Source: Streptomyces adustus
Lineage (GTDB): Bacteria > Actinomycetota > Actinomycetes > Streptomycetales > Streptomycetaceae
DNA length: 46,426 nt
Assembly (NCBI RefSeq): GCF_009377175.1
Contig: NZ_VJZD01000049.1
Location: 1-46,426 of the forward strand
Direction: 5' to 3'
Under the pieces are notes generated by a model. It saw only the letters and a list, made by a program, of their open reading frames with translations, did not search any database and had not been told where the DNA came from. Of this stretch, positions 37,632 through 45,608 are shown piece by piece (positions within the stretch are counted from its first letter, which is position 1; every line of letters starts with the position of its first letter). The position numbers and the translations under genes are program-made.

Positions 37632-39479
37632 ATGTGCGGAATCGTGGGATACGTGGGGTCTCAGTCGGCGCTCGATGTCGTGATGGCCGGGCTGAAGCGG
37701 CTGGAGTACCGGGGGTACGACTCGGCGGGGGTCGCCGTGCTCGCGGGTGGCGGTCTTGCCGCGGCCAAGCGGGCCGGGAAGCTGGTCAATCTGGAGAAGG
37801 AGCTGGCCGAGCGGCCGTTGCCGAGCGGTGTGACGGGCATCGGGCACACCCGCTGGGCCACACACGGCGGCCCGACGGACGCCAACGCCCACCCCCATCT
37901 CGACAACGCGGGGCGCGTCGCCGTCGTGCACAACGGGATCATCGAGAACTTCGCCCTGCTGCGCGCGGAGTTGGCCGAGCGCGGGCACGACCTCGCCTCC
38001 GAGACCGACACCGAGGTCGTCGCCCATCTGCTCGCCGAGGAGTTCGCCGGCTGCGCCGATCTGGCGGAGGCGATGCGGCTGGTGTGCCGGCGGCTGGAGG
38101 GCGCGTTCACGCTGGTCGCCGTGCACGCGGACGTACCGGACGTGGTCGTGGGCGCGCGGCGCAACTCGCCGCTCGTGGTGGGGGTCGGAGAGGGCGAGGC
38201 CTTTCTCGCCTCGGACGTCGCCGCGTTCATCGCCCATACACGGTCGGCGATCGAGCTGGGCCAGGACCAGGTGGTGGAGCTGCGCCGGGAAGGCGTGACG
38301 GTGACCGGGTTCGACGGCCGTCCGGCGGAGGTGCGTTCGTATCACGTGGACTGGGACGCGTCGGCCGCGGAGAAGGGGGGCTACGACTACTTCATGCTCA
38401 AGGAGATCGCCGAGCAGCCCAAGGCGGTCGCCGACACGCTCCTGGGCCGCATCGACGCGTCCGGCTCGCTGACCCTGGACGAGGTACGGATCCCTCCGCG
38501 CGTGCTGCGGGAGATCGACAAGGTCGTCGTCGTGGCGTGCGGTACGGCCTTCCACGCCGGGCTGATCGCGAAGTACGCCATCGAGCACTGGACCCGCATC
38601 CCCTGCGAGGTGGAGCTGGCCAGCGAGTTCCGCTACCGGGACCCGATCCTGGACTCCCGGTCCCTGGTCATCGCCATCTCCCAGTCCGGCGAGACCATGG
38701 ACACCCTCATGGCCCTGCGGCACGCCCGCGAGCAGGGCTCCAGGGTGCTGGCCATCTGCAACACCAACGGCTCCACGATCCCGCGCGAGTCCGACGCGGT
38801 GCTGTACACCCACGCCGGGCCCGAGGTGGCCGTCGCCTCCACGAAGGCCTTCCTGACCCAGCTCGTCGCCTGCTACCTCGTCGCCCTCTACCTGGGCCAG
38901 GTACGCGGCACCAAGTGGGCCGACGAGATCCGGACCGTCGTACGCGAACTGGCGAAGATCTCCGGTGACGTCGAGCGCGTCCTGGAGACGATGGAGCCGG
39001 TACGGGAACTGGCCCGCACCCTCGCGGACAAGAAGACGGTGCTGTTCCTCGGGCGGCACGTGGGGTATCCGGTGGCGCTGGAGGGGGCCCTGAAGCTCAA
39101 GGAACTCGCCTACATGCACGCCGAGGGCTTCGCCGCGGGCGAGCTGAAGCACGGGCCGATCGCCCTGATCGACGAGGACCTGCCGGTCGTGGTCGTCGTA
39201 CCGTCGCCGCGCGGCCGCTCCGTCCTCCACGACAAGATCGTGTCCAACATCCAGGAGATCCGCGCCCGGGGCGCGCGCACGATCGTCATCGCGGAGGAGG
39301 GTGACGAGGCGGTGGTGCCGTACGCCGACCACCTGATCCGCATCCCCGCCACGCCGACCCTGCTCCAGCCCCTCGTGGCCACGGTCCCGCTCCAGGTCTT
39401 CGCCTGCGAACTGGCCACCGCCCGCGGCAACGAGGTGGATCAGCCGCGCAATCTGGCGAAGTCGGTGACCGTCGAGTGA
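37632..39479 (+). CDS. glmS: Glutamine-fructose-6-phosphate aminotransferase
   Basis: 615 aa. Makes glucosamine-6-phosphate from fructose-6-phosphate and glutamine, the first step to UDP-GlcNAc. C2 after the initiator Met (MCGIVGYVG) is the glutaminase nucleophile; RWATHGGPTDANAHPH and the two SIS isomerase domains follow, ending in QPRNLAKSVTVE. ATG 37632 was chosen because Cys must be residue 2; the frame is open upstream to 37455. No glmS ribozyme is seen in the short upstream gap. Confidence 0.97.
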   Translation: MCGIVGYVGSQSALDVVMAGLKRLEYRGYDSAGVAVLAGGGLAAAKRAGKLVNLEKELAERPLPSGVTGIGHTRWATHGGPTDANAHPHLDNAGRVAVVHNGIIENFALLRAELAERGHDLASETDTEVVAHLLAEEFAGCADLAEAMRLVCRRLEGAFTLVAVHADVPDVVVGARRNSPLVVGVGEGEAFLASDVAAFIAHTRSAIELGQDQVVELRREGVTVTGFDGRPAEVRSYHVDWDASAAEKGGYDYFMLKEIAEQPKAVADTLLGRIDASGSLTLDEVRIPPRVLREIDKVVVVACGTAFHAGLIAKYAIEHWTRIPCEVELASEFRYRDPILDSRSLVIAISQSGETMDTLMALRHAREQGSRVLAICNTNGSTIPRESDAVLYTHAGPEVAVASTKAFLTQLVACYLVALYLGQVRGTKWADEIRTVVRELAKISGDVERVLETMEPVRELARTLADKKTVLFLGRHVGYPVALEGALKLKELAYMHAEGFAAGELKHGPIALIDEDLPVVVVVPSPRGRSVLHDKIVSNIQEIRARGARTIVIAEEGDEAVVPYADHLIRIPATPTLLQPLVATVPLQVFACELATARGNEVDQPRNLAKSVTVE

Positions 39480-39510
39480 GCAGGCTCTAGCGAGCGCTTC
39501 GAGCGGGTTG

Positions 39511-39556
39511 CGAGGGCTCCGGACGGACGGTGGGAGCCGTCCGTCCGGAGCCCTCG
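39511..39556 (+). terminator. Terminator after glmS
   Basis: 20-bp perfect stem (39511-39530 with 39537-39556), loop TGGGAG, 31 nt past the stop. It is one of the longest stems in the window. Confidence 0.9.
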
Positions 39557-39682
39557 CGCCGTGTCCGGTGAAGCGGCGGGGAAGTTCGTGCGATGCGGGC
39601 CGAAAACCGCACAGACGAGCGAAGTTGCTGTCGTACGCTCTGCCTGCACCGCACAACTACACGAGAGAGAGCGCTGCTTGCC

Positions 39683-40843
39683 ATGGCCGAGAGACCGTCC
39701 GAGGAGCCCCGCGCCGACGATTCCGGGTCGAGTTCCATATCCGACGAAGAGTGGGCGAAGTTCGTAGCGGAAAGCGAACGCGGGATACCCGCCTCGGCGC
39801 CCAAGGAGCCATCGGCCCGGGCACGCATGGTCACCGAACGGATCCGGCAGCAGGAGGCGCGGGGCGAGCTGCCCGAGGGCTGGCGGACCGGGCCGGCCTG
39901 GCAGGAGAGGAACGGACGGGCGATCCGGCGACGGCGGCTGTGGGGCTTCCTGGGCGTGCCGGTAGCCATCGCCGTGGCGGTGGTGGCGGTGCGGCCCTCG
40001 TTGATTCCCGGCGATCCGTTCCACGCCTCGAACCGGGCGGCCGCCGCTCCCACGCAGCTGCCGCCGGAGACCGCGGCGCCGACCGCGGCCCCGGAGTCGG
40101 TGGCTCCCGACCTGCCCACGGTGGACCGGCCGTTCGCGGGGTCGCCGGCGCTCGCCTGGGCCGACGGCGAGGCCGGCATCGTCGTGCCGGAGGCGAAGCC
40201 GGTCGGGTCCTGGTCCAAGGCGCAGGTGGCGCAGGCGCTCGGGCAGACCAAGACCTTCCTGGTCGACGGGAGCCTCTCCCCGGCCACCCTGCGCGGCCAC
40301 CGCCCCGCCGCAGCGCTCGGCGTGCTCGACCCCCAACAGCCGGAACTGCTCGGCCTGCTGAACGCCTCGCTGCTCAAGCCGGACAAGAAGCACGACCCGC
40401 TGCTGATGTTCAGCCGGTTCGACCCCGACGAGGTGCGGGTGGTCGGCCAGGTGGTCAAGACCCGCGGGCGGATGACGTTCAAGGCGGGCGCCCGGGGTTC
40501 CGTCGTCGTGCACGCCGACTACAGCTTCGTCTACCCGCTCGCGCACGTCGACAAGAGCAAGACCGAGGTGGCCCGGACCATCGTGCGGCGCGTGCTCGAC
40601 TTCGAACTCCTCGACCCGGCCCGCTACCGGACCACCGCCGGGAAGATCAGCGTCAAGAGCTATGACGAGGTGGCGGGCAACTCGGCCTGCGACGTCTACG
40701 ACGGCTACTTCCACCCCACATTCCGGACGGACGACGCCCCGGTGGGCGCGACCCCGACCGGGCCGGCGACCGATCCGTACGACCGCAGCCGGGGTCTCGA
40801 CGAGGACCGCACCGAGGGCTGCGGGACGGTGTCCCGAACCTGA
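39683..40843 (+). CDS. Conserved membrane-anchored protein of unknown function
   Basis: 386 aa from ATG 39683 (MAERPSEEPRADDSGSSSIS); upstream in-frame starts read through Cys/Arg-rich non-similar sequence. Residues 1-90 are cytosolic and contain a conserved-looking DEEWAKFVAESERGIPASAPKEPSARARMV-type region; one hydrophobic segment (about 96-113, WGFLGVPVAIAVAVVAV) then leads to an Ala/Pro linker and a folded extracytoplasmic domain. Two cysteines (SACDVYDG, TEGCGT) may form a disulfide. Function not recognised. Confidence 0.8.
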   Translation: MAERPSEEPRADDSGSSSISDEEWAKFVAESERGIPASAPKEPSARARMVTERIRQQEARGELPEGWRTGPAWQERNGRAIRRRRLWGFLGVPVAIAVAVVAVRPSLIPGDPFHASNRAAAAPTQLPPETAAPTAAPESVAPDLPTVDRPFAGSPALAWADGEAGIVVPEAKPVGSWSKAQVAQALGQTKTFLVDGSLSPATLRGHRPAAALGVLDPQQPELLGLLNASLLKPDKKHDPLLMFSRFDPDEVRVVGQVVKTRGRMTFKAGARGSVVVHADYSFVYPLAHVDKSKTEVARTIVRRVLDFELLDPARYRTTAGKISVKSYDEVAGNSACDVYDGYFHPTFRTDDAPVGATPTGPATDPYDRSRGLDEDRTEGCGTVSRT

Positions 40844-40914
40844 CGCCGTCCCGCACCTGACGGGGCGTCGGGGCCGGCCGGTCGTCGACCGCCGTCGCGC
40901 CGTCCCGCCCGCGG

Positions 40915-41742
40915 TCAGCGGCGCGGCGATCTCGACGCGGCCGGGCCGTTGCCGGTTCTGCCGGTCGGTTCGGGGGCGGGGCGCTGCCGGTGGCGGGAGG
41001 CGGGCTGGCGCGGCGGCCGGGTCAGCGTGACCTGACGGACCAGCTGCTGGAAGCAGGCGAGGGACGCGACGGCCGGCAGGGCGGCCGCGGAGACGCCGAT
41101 GAAGGTCCGGTCGGCCTCGGCCACACAGAGCATCATCGCGAGGCAGGAGAACAGCAGGACGACGAACCACGAGTGCATGGCGCGGCGCCGGTGCAGGGCG
41201 GTCCGCAGGATGGAGAGCGAGGCCACCATCCAGGGGCCGTAGATCAGCAGGGGCCACCAGGTCAGGGCGCCGCCGCCGGTCGCCGCGGCGATGTGGCGCA
41301 GGGGCGCGTACGCCACCATGCCGCCGAACACGCTCACCATCGACACGATGACGGCGGCGAACGCGGCGATCGAGAAACTGACGGTCTGGAACCACGTGAA
41401 GCGGGAATTGCGGGCCCGTACTTTGCGGTGTCCGCCGGAGGTGTGCCGGATGGGCGGCAGCTCGGCCGTGATTCTGGCCAGGTTCTCCATCGAGTCGCCG
41501 GTGTAGCCGAGGTCGGGCGCGTGCTCGCTGCGCGGATGCGGCACGCCGGCCGTCTGGTCCGCGGCCACGGCGTCCTGGAGGAGGTAGGTGAGTTCCTCGA
41601 CCGGGTCCCAGCCCTCCTCGGGGAAAGCCGGGTGGAGAGCGTCGGCGGCGCTCCCGTGCCAGCCGTCGGCCGGCCCGGCCGGGTAGGCGTCGGGGTACCA
41701 CTGCTGTCGGGCGAAGGAGAGATCCGGGTAGTCGTCGGTCAC
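40915..41742 (-). CDS. DUF2637-like membrane protein
   Basis: 275 aa. Cytosolic acidic N-terminus (about 1-110), then four hydrophobic segments (FTWFQTVSFSIAAFAAVIVSM, LTWWPLLIYGPWMVASL, SWFVVLLFSCLAMMLCVA, IGVSAAALPAVASLACF), then a basic Pro/Arg tail. The layout is like the DUF2637 family common in Streptomyces, some near conjugation genes, but the match is from memory. ATG 41742 overlaps the stop of the gene upstream by four bases (ATGA). Confidence 0.75.
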   Translation of the reverse strand: MTDDYPDLSFARQQWYPDAYPAGPADGWHGSAADALHPAFPEEGWDPVEELTYLLQDAVAADQTAGVPHPRSEHAPDLGYTGDSMENLARITAELPPIRHTSGGHRKVRARNSRFTWFQTVSFSIAAFAAVIVSMVSVFGGMVAYAPLRHIAAATGGGALTWWPLLIYGPWMVASLSILRTALHRRRAMHSWFVVLLFSCLAMMLCVAEADRTFIGVSAAALPAVASLACFQQLVRQVTLTRPPRQPASRHRQRPAPEPTGRTGNGPAASRSPRR

Positions 41743-42035
41743 GGCAGCTCCACCATGCGGGTTGCGGGGTGACCGGAACGTCCCCGGCTGCTCCAGCGCC
41801 GGGCGAGTTCCTCCTGAGCCGTGTCGAGCGACGTCAGGAGCTCGCTGAGCAGCGGCTCGGTGAGCCGCAGTTCGACCCGTACGCCGTCTCTGTGCAAGGT
41901 GCCGCTGGCCTCGGGCGATGAGTACGCCTCGGCAGGCGTGAAGGTGAACCGCCCCACTGCCACCGCGCGGGGAGCCGGCCGTGTGCCGGCCGGCTCCCAG
42001 GAGCGGGGCAGATCAAAAAACCTTGCTTTCGTCAC
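41739..42035 (-). CDS. Hypothetical protein
   Basis: 98 aa from GTG 42035 (MTKARFFDLPRSWEPAGTRPAPR). A small soluble protein with FTFTPAEAYSSPEASGTLHRDG and a helical C-terminal half. It overlaps the DUF2637-like gene (coupled translation), so the two probably work together. No family recognised. The 42036-42136 gap has no gene. Confidence 0.7.
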   Translation of the reverse strand: MTKARFFDLPRSWEPAGTRPAPRAVAVGRFTFTPAEAYSSPEASGTLHRDGVRVELRLTEPLLSELLTSLDTAQEELARRWSSRGRSGHPATRMVELP

Positions 42036-42136
42036 ATTCCACTAACGCGCCCTCCGCTCTGCCGGATGTGCGGCAATGGAGTGAGTTGATCGACGAATGG
42101 TTTGCGGGAGCGCTCTGCATGAGAGGGGCGGGCGGG

Positions 42137-43909
42137 TCAGCGGCGTCTGCGCTGCCGTGACCGGTGGAGCTGCCAGGTCACCAGCAGCAGCGGCAGGGCC
42201 AGCACCCATACGCCGACCACCGCGTCCCACTCGGGGTCCGCGGCGCCCAGCTCGTCGGCGGTGACCGCGGCGGACAGCAGACTCCAGATCGCGGCGATCG
42301 AGCCGACCAGCCAGAGGCCGAGGGTCCAGGCCCAGGTGGAGCGGCCGCCGCCCGAGGACTGCGGGGCGGACGTCCGTTCGCGGGGCCGGGGTATCTGCTG
42401 CGGGTCGCGGGCCGGCAGCGGGACCACCGCGGCCGCGGGGACGGACGCGTCGACCGCCGCGATCCGCTCCGGCGTCACGCCCCGGTACAGGGTCGGCTCC
42501 ACGGACACGCAGAAGCCGTCCGTGCCGGTGAGGCTGCGGGCGCCGTCGGGGCGGGTGGTCATGACCGCGCAGGCGTCGTGGCGGACGGTGACCGGGCCGC
42601 GGGGCGTGACGAGGCTGACGCCCTCGTCGCCGATGACCAGGGTGATCCGGTCGTCCTCCAGGGACTGGTGACGGGTGCCGACGACGGCCGCCTGCGAGTA
42701 CTGCGGGGCCGGCTCGAAGCCCGCCCAGTCGGCGCCCCGGCCGGGTACCTGGAGCAGCCCGGTCGACCAGGCCTCCCGCGCCACCTCGCGCAGATCGGCG
42801 AGCGTGACGGCGTTCAGCTCGGCCCGGTGCTGCTCGGGGGAGAGGAGGCGGTGGCCGAGCAGGAGGTTGAGCGCGTACGACGGGAGGGAAGAGGCGCCCA
42901 GGTCGGGGGAGTCGTACCGCTTGAGGATCTTGCCCCGCGCCGAGTCCAGTTCGGACTGCTCGATACGGCCCGCGCGCAGCCGCGCCAGGGTGTCGACGAA
43001 GCCGCCCACCACCGCGTCCTGCTTCTTCGGCAGCGCGTCGGCGTACGCGGTGAGGGTCGCGTGCTCGGCGTCGCGCGGGGTGTAGTCGGCCTCCGCCGAG
43101 TACGAGTAGCCACCCTCCTGGCGCAGGTCCTGGAAGAGGGCCCGGCCCAGCACGTCCGCGAAGACGGAGGCCGCGGTGGAGCGGCGCAGGACGGACGTGA
43201 AGACCACATGGCCGTCGTCGCCGTGGATGTACGCGGGGGTCACCGGCAGCGCGCTGGTCGCCGCCGGGGCCGGCCGGCGGGTGCCTGCGGGCAGCGTGAG
43301 GTCCAGTCCGGCCGGCACGCTGTCGCTGGTCAGCCACAGCACCGCGTTGTCGCGGGTGAAGCGGGTCTGGGCCCAGTGCCGGACCTGGTCGGCCGTCAGC
43401 CCCCAGGTGCCCAGCTCGCTGTAGCTGGTCAGGCCGTAGCTCTGGGCGCCGTAGCGCCACAGCGGCAGCTGGGAGCCGGGGCCGCCGCTGCGGCCCGCCG
43501 CCTCGGTGCGCAGGATCTCCTTCTCCGTCTCCAGCCGGGCGAGCGGCAGGTCGCGCAGGGCGGCGCACACGCTGTTGAGGTACGAGACCACCTCGTCCTC
43601 GCTGCCGGTGACGTGGAAGAGGGTGTACGTGTTCGCCGTCGCGCCGTTGTAGTGCAGGTCGGACAGGCCCAGGCGGTGCAGGGCGAGGTGCTCGACGAGA
43701 TGGGTGATCCCGGCGGTGGCCAGGGTCTCGTCGGCGCGGCCCACCCGGAAGAAGAGACCGGCGGTGATCTCGCCGGGGCGTGGGGCGTAGAGGGTGGGGA
43801 CGCCCTGGGTGGTGGTGTGGGAGATCAGGCCGTCGAGGGCGGCGAGATCGGTGTCGGTGACGGTGTGGGCGGCGCTCGGGCCGCCGTCGGTGTGCGGTTG
43901 CGTGGTCAT
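42137..43909 (-). CDS. M16-family (insulinase-like) zinc peptidase with C-terminal membrane segments
   Basis: 590 aa from ATG 43909 (MTTQPHTDGGPSAAHTVTDTDL). The inverted zinc motif HLVEH is at 70-74 (H70, E73, H74), with a glutamate-rich segment (LETEKEILRTE, 126-136) that may give the third ligand. A second, inactive-like half follows. The C-terminus has two hydrophobic segments (WTLGLWLVGSIAAIWSLLSA; WDAVVGVWVLALPLLLVTW) and a basic tail, so the protease is likely membrane-bound, with the catalytic part on one side. It begins 14 bp after the gene at 43924-44919, with GGGGGAG upstream. Substrate unknown. Confidence 0.88.
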   Translation of the reverse strand: MTTQPHTDGGPSAAHTVTDTDLAALDGLISHTTTQGVPTLYAPRPGEITAGLFFRVGRADETLATAGITHLVEHLALHRLGLSDLHYNGATANTYTLFHVTGSEDEVVSYLNSVCAALRDLPLARLETEKEILRTEAAGRSGGPGSQLPLWRYGAQSYGLTSYSELGTWGLTADQVRHWAQTRFTRDNAVLWLTSDSVPAGLDLTLPAGTRRPAPAATSALPVTPAYIHGDDGHVVFTSVLRRSTAASVFADVLGRALFQDLRQEGGYSYSAEADYTPRDAEHATLTAYADALPKKQDAVVGGFVDTLARLRAGRIEQSELDSARGKILKRYDSPDLGASSLPSYALNLLLGHRLLSPEQHRAELNAVTLADLREVAREAWSTGLLQVPGRGADWAGFEPAPQYSQAAVVGTRHQSLEDDRITLVIGDEGVSLVTPRGPVTVRHDACAVMTTRPDGARSLTGTDGFCVSVEPTLYRGVTPERIAAVDASVPAAAVVPLPARDPQQIPRPRERTSAPQSSGGGRSTWAWTLGLWLVGSIAAIWSLLSAAVTADELGAADPEWDAVVGVWVLALPLLLVTWQLHRSRQRRRR

Positions 43910-43923
43910 GTGCGGTCTCCCCC

Positions 43924-44919
43924 TCAGAGCGTCGCCAGCGCGTTCTTGCGGAACTTGGTGAACTGGCCGCGCCAGTCCGGCAGATAGCACCACGGGGACT
44001 CGTTGACCCGGTTGCCCAGCGCGGCGAAGTGCGGGGCGGCGTCCGCGAAGTGACCGCCGATCGAGAAGGCCATCGCGAACGTGCTGTGCGCGCCCACGGT
44101 GTCCCAGCCGGGCACGTGGTCGCGGTGCAGCACCGACACCTGGGCGGCGAACCGCAGGTCGTCGCGGACCGGCAGGCCCCGCATGTACGCCGCGTCCGCG
44201 CCGCTGTCGAGGTCGAGCCAGTGCTCGATGTGGGCCTCCGCGACCAGGGCGCCCGCCACCGAGCCGTCGGGCGCGGCGCTCGCGCACTCCCGGGCGAAGC
44301 CGTGCGCGTCCTCCCAGGAGCCGCTCCACTTGGGGCACACCTGCTGGAGCAGCTGGATCTGCGCCCGGTGGTGGTGGGGGTGGTGGGCGGACAACCGGTC
44401 GTAACGGCGGCGGGCCTCGGCCTGCCCCAGCTCCAGGCCGCGCGCGGTGATCAGCCGGGCCGTCCAGGCGGGGGCGTACGCGGGCTGCTCGGCGCAGACC
44501 TCGATCAGCAACTGCTCGGCCTTGCGCAGCCAGGCGTGGAACCGGTCGAACTGGTCGCGTGAGACGTGCTTCGCGCGGGCGCCGCTGCGGATGTCCCAGC
44601 CGATGCTGATGTACCGCCTGGCCAGCAGGGTGCGCGGCAGCGGGTCGCCGGGCAGCTCGGCGACCGCGCGCTCCAGGAAGCCCTCGACGCCGGCGATGTC
44701 GGAGAGCAGCCCCGAGGCGTAGGAGACCTTCTCGGCGGAGTCGAGGCCCATGAAGAAGGCCCGTACGGCGGGCCAGTCGCCGGCCTGCGCGGCGGGGCGC
44801 AGCGGGGCGAGATCGGGCAGGTAGTCGAAGGGGTCGGACATCAGGGCCGAAGCGCCCCCGTACGTACCGTCGTACGCACCTGTGGATGCCCGGCCCCTGC
44901 CGTTGCTGGAACTGCTCAT
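43924..44919 (-). CDS. Hypothetical helical protein, operon partner of the M16 peptidase
   Basis: 331 aa from ATG 44919 (MSSSSNGRGRASTGAYDGTY), with GGAGGA just before it; the ATG at 44841 (MSDPFDYLPDL) is an alternative. It is almost all alpha-helical with repeat-like helix pairs (TPR-like spacing: EKVSYASGLLSDIAGVEGFL, PRTLLARRYISIGWDI, QFDRFHAWLRKAEQLLIEVC). No catalytic motif seen. Followed by the M16 gene after 14 bp, so both are probably made together. Confidence 0.75.
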   Translation of the reverse strand: MSSSSNGRGRASTGAYDGTYGGASALMSDPFDYLPDLAPLRPAAQAGDWPAVRAFFMGLDSAEKVSYASGLLSDIAGVEGFLERAVAELPGDPLPRTLLARRYISIGWDIRSGARAKHVSRDQFDRFHAWLRKAEQLLIEVCAEQPAYAPAWTARLITARGLELGQAEARRRYDRLSAHHPHHHRAQIQLLQQVCPKWSGSWEDAHGFARECASAAPDGSVAGALVAEAHIEHWLDLDSGADAAYMRGLPVRDDLRFAAQVSVLHRDHVPGWDTVGAHSTFAMAFSIGGHFADAAPHFAALGNRVNESPWCYLPDWRGQFTKFRKNALATL

Positions 44920-45006
44920 TCCTCCGCCCCCTGGCGTCGCCGGCCGCGGCGCGCCGACTGGCCCCCAGGGCGCGCTGCTGTGCACGGTGTGAGTGATGTG
45001 GGTGAT

Positions 45007-45076
45007 GCCACCTGTGCCACCTGTGTCACTGCGCCACCTGTGCGTGACACGCGACGCGTGACGCATGTGACCTGTG
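45007..45076. repeat. CACCTGTG direct repeats in a divergent promoter region
   Basis: GCCACCTGTG at 45007-45016, 45016-45025 and 45033-45042, and a variant GACCTGTG at 45069-45076. Also GTGACAC/GTGACGC words. The repeats lie in the 243-bp gap (44920-45162) between the divergent hypothetical gene and acpS, and may be regulator binding sites. Confidence 0.55.
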
Positions 45077-45149
45077 TGGCTGAAGTGATCAAGTTGCCGC
45101 AGGCTAGCAGTCCACTGTGACAGTCGCGCCGACGGACGAACACCGGTCG

Positions 45150-45155
45150 TAGGGT
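45150..45155 (+). promoter_or_regulatory. Candidate -10 of acpS promoter (leaderless mRNA)
   Basis: TAGGGT ends seven bases before the acpS ATG, the same geometry as at glmS. The -35 side is weak. No Shine-Dalgarno is seen. Confidence 0.4.
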
Positions 45156-45162
45156 GCTCGGC

Positions 45163-45534
45163 ATGAGCATCATCGGGGTCGGTATCGACGTGGCCGAGAT
45201 CGACCGGTTCGCGGCGTCGCTGGAGCGCACGCCCGGACTGGCGCAACGGCTCTTCCTGGAACGGGAGCTGCTGCTGCCCAGCGGGGCGCGCAGGGGCATC
45301 GCCTCGCTCGCGGCGCGGTTCGCGGCGAAGGAGGCGCTGGCCAAGGCGCTGGGCGCGCCCGCCGGGCTGCTCTGGACGGACGCCGAGGTGTTCGTCGAGG
45401 ACAGCGGACAGCCGCGGCTGCGGGTGACGGGCACGGTCGCGGCCCGTGCGGCGGAGCTCGGGGTGCGCTCCTGGCACGTGTCCCTCAGCCACGACGCCGG
45501 GGTGGCCTCGGCGGTGGTGGTGGCGGAGGGGTGA
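45163..45534 (+). CDS. acpS: Holo-[acyl-carrier-protein] synthase
   Basis: 123 aa. Transfers phosphopantetheine from CoA to acyl carrier protein. Mg2+-binding Asp is in [12 protein letters not shown] (D9), and the conserved [12 protein letters not shown] holds the Glu. ATG 45163 was chosen over GTG 45154 because it begins [10 protein letters not shown]. It stands next to the NAD(P)HX repair gene, a common neighbour in actinobacteria. Confidence 0.95.
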   Translation: MSIIGVGIDVAEIDRFAASLERTPGLAQRLFLERELLLPSGARRGIASLAARFAAKEALAKALGAPAGLLWTDAEVFVEDSGQPRLRVTGTVAARAAELGVRSWHVSLSHDAGVASAVVVAEG

Positions 45535-45608
45535 CCCCGTTCGCGCCGGGAGCCTGAGGGAGGGTCAGAACCTGCGGGGTGCGGGTGCGGTAGGGAAGAC
45601 TCGGACCC

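Noticed and set aside
37545..39656. 703-aa minus-strand frame over glmS
   Set aside because: Antisense shadow of glmS, crossing its terminator stem.
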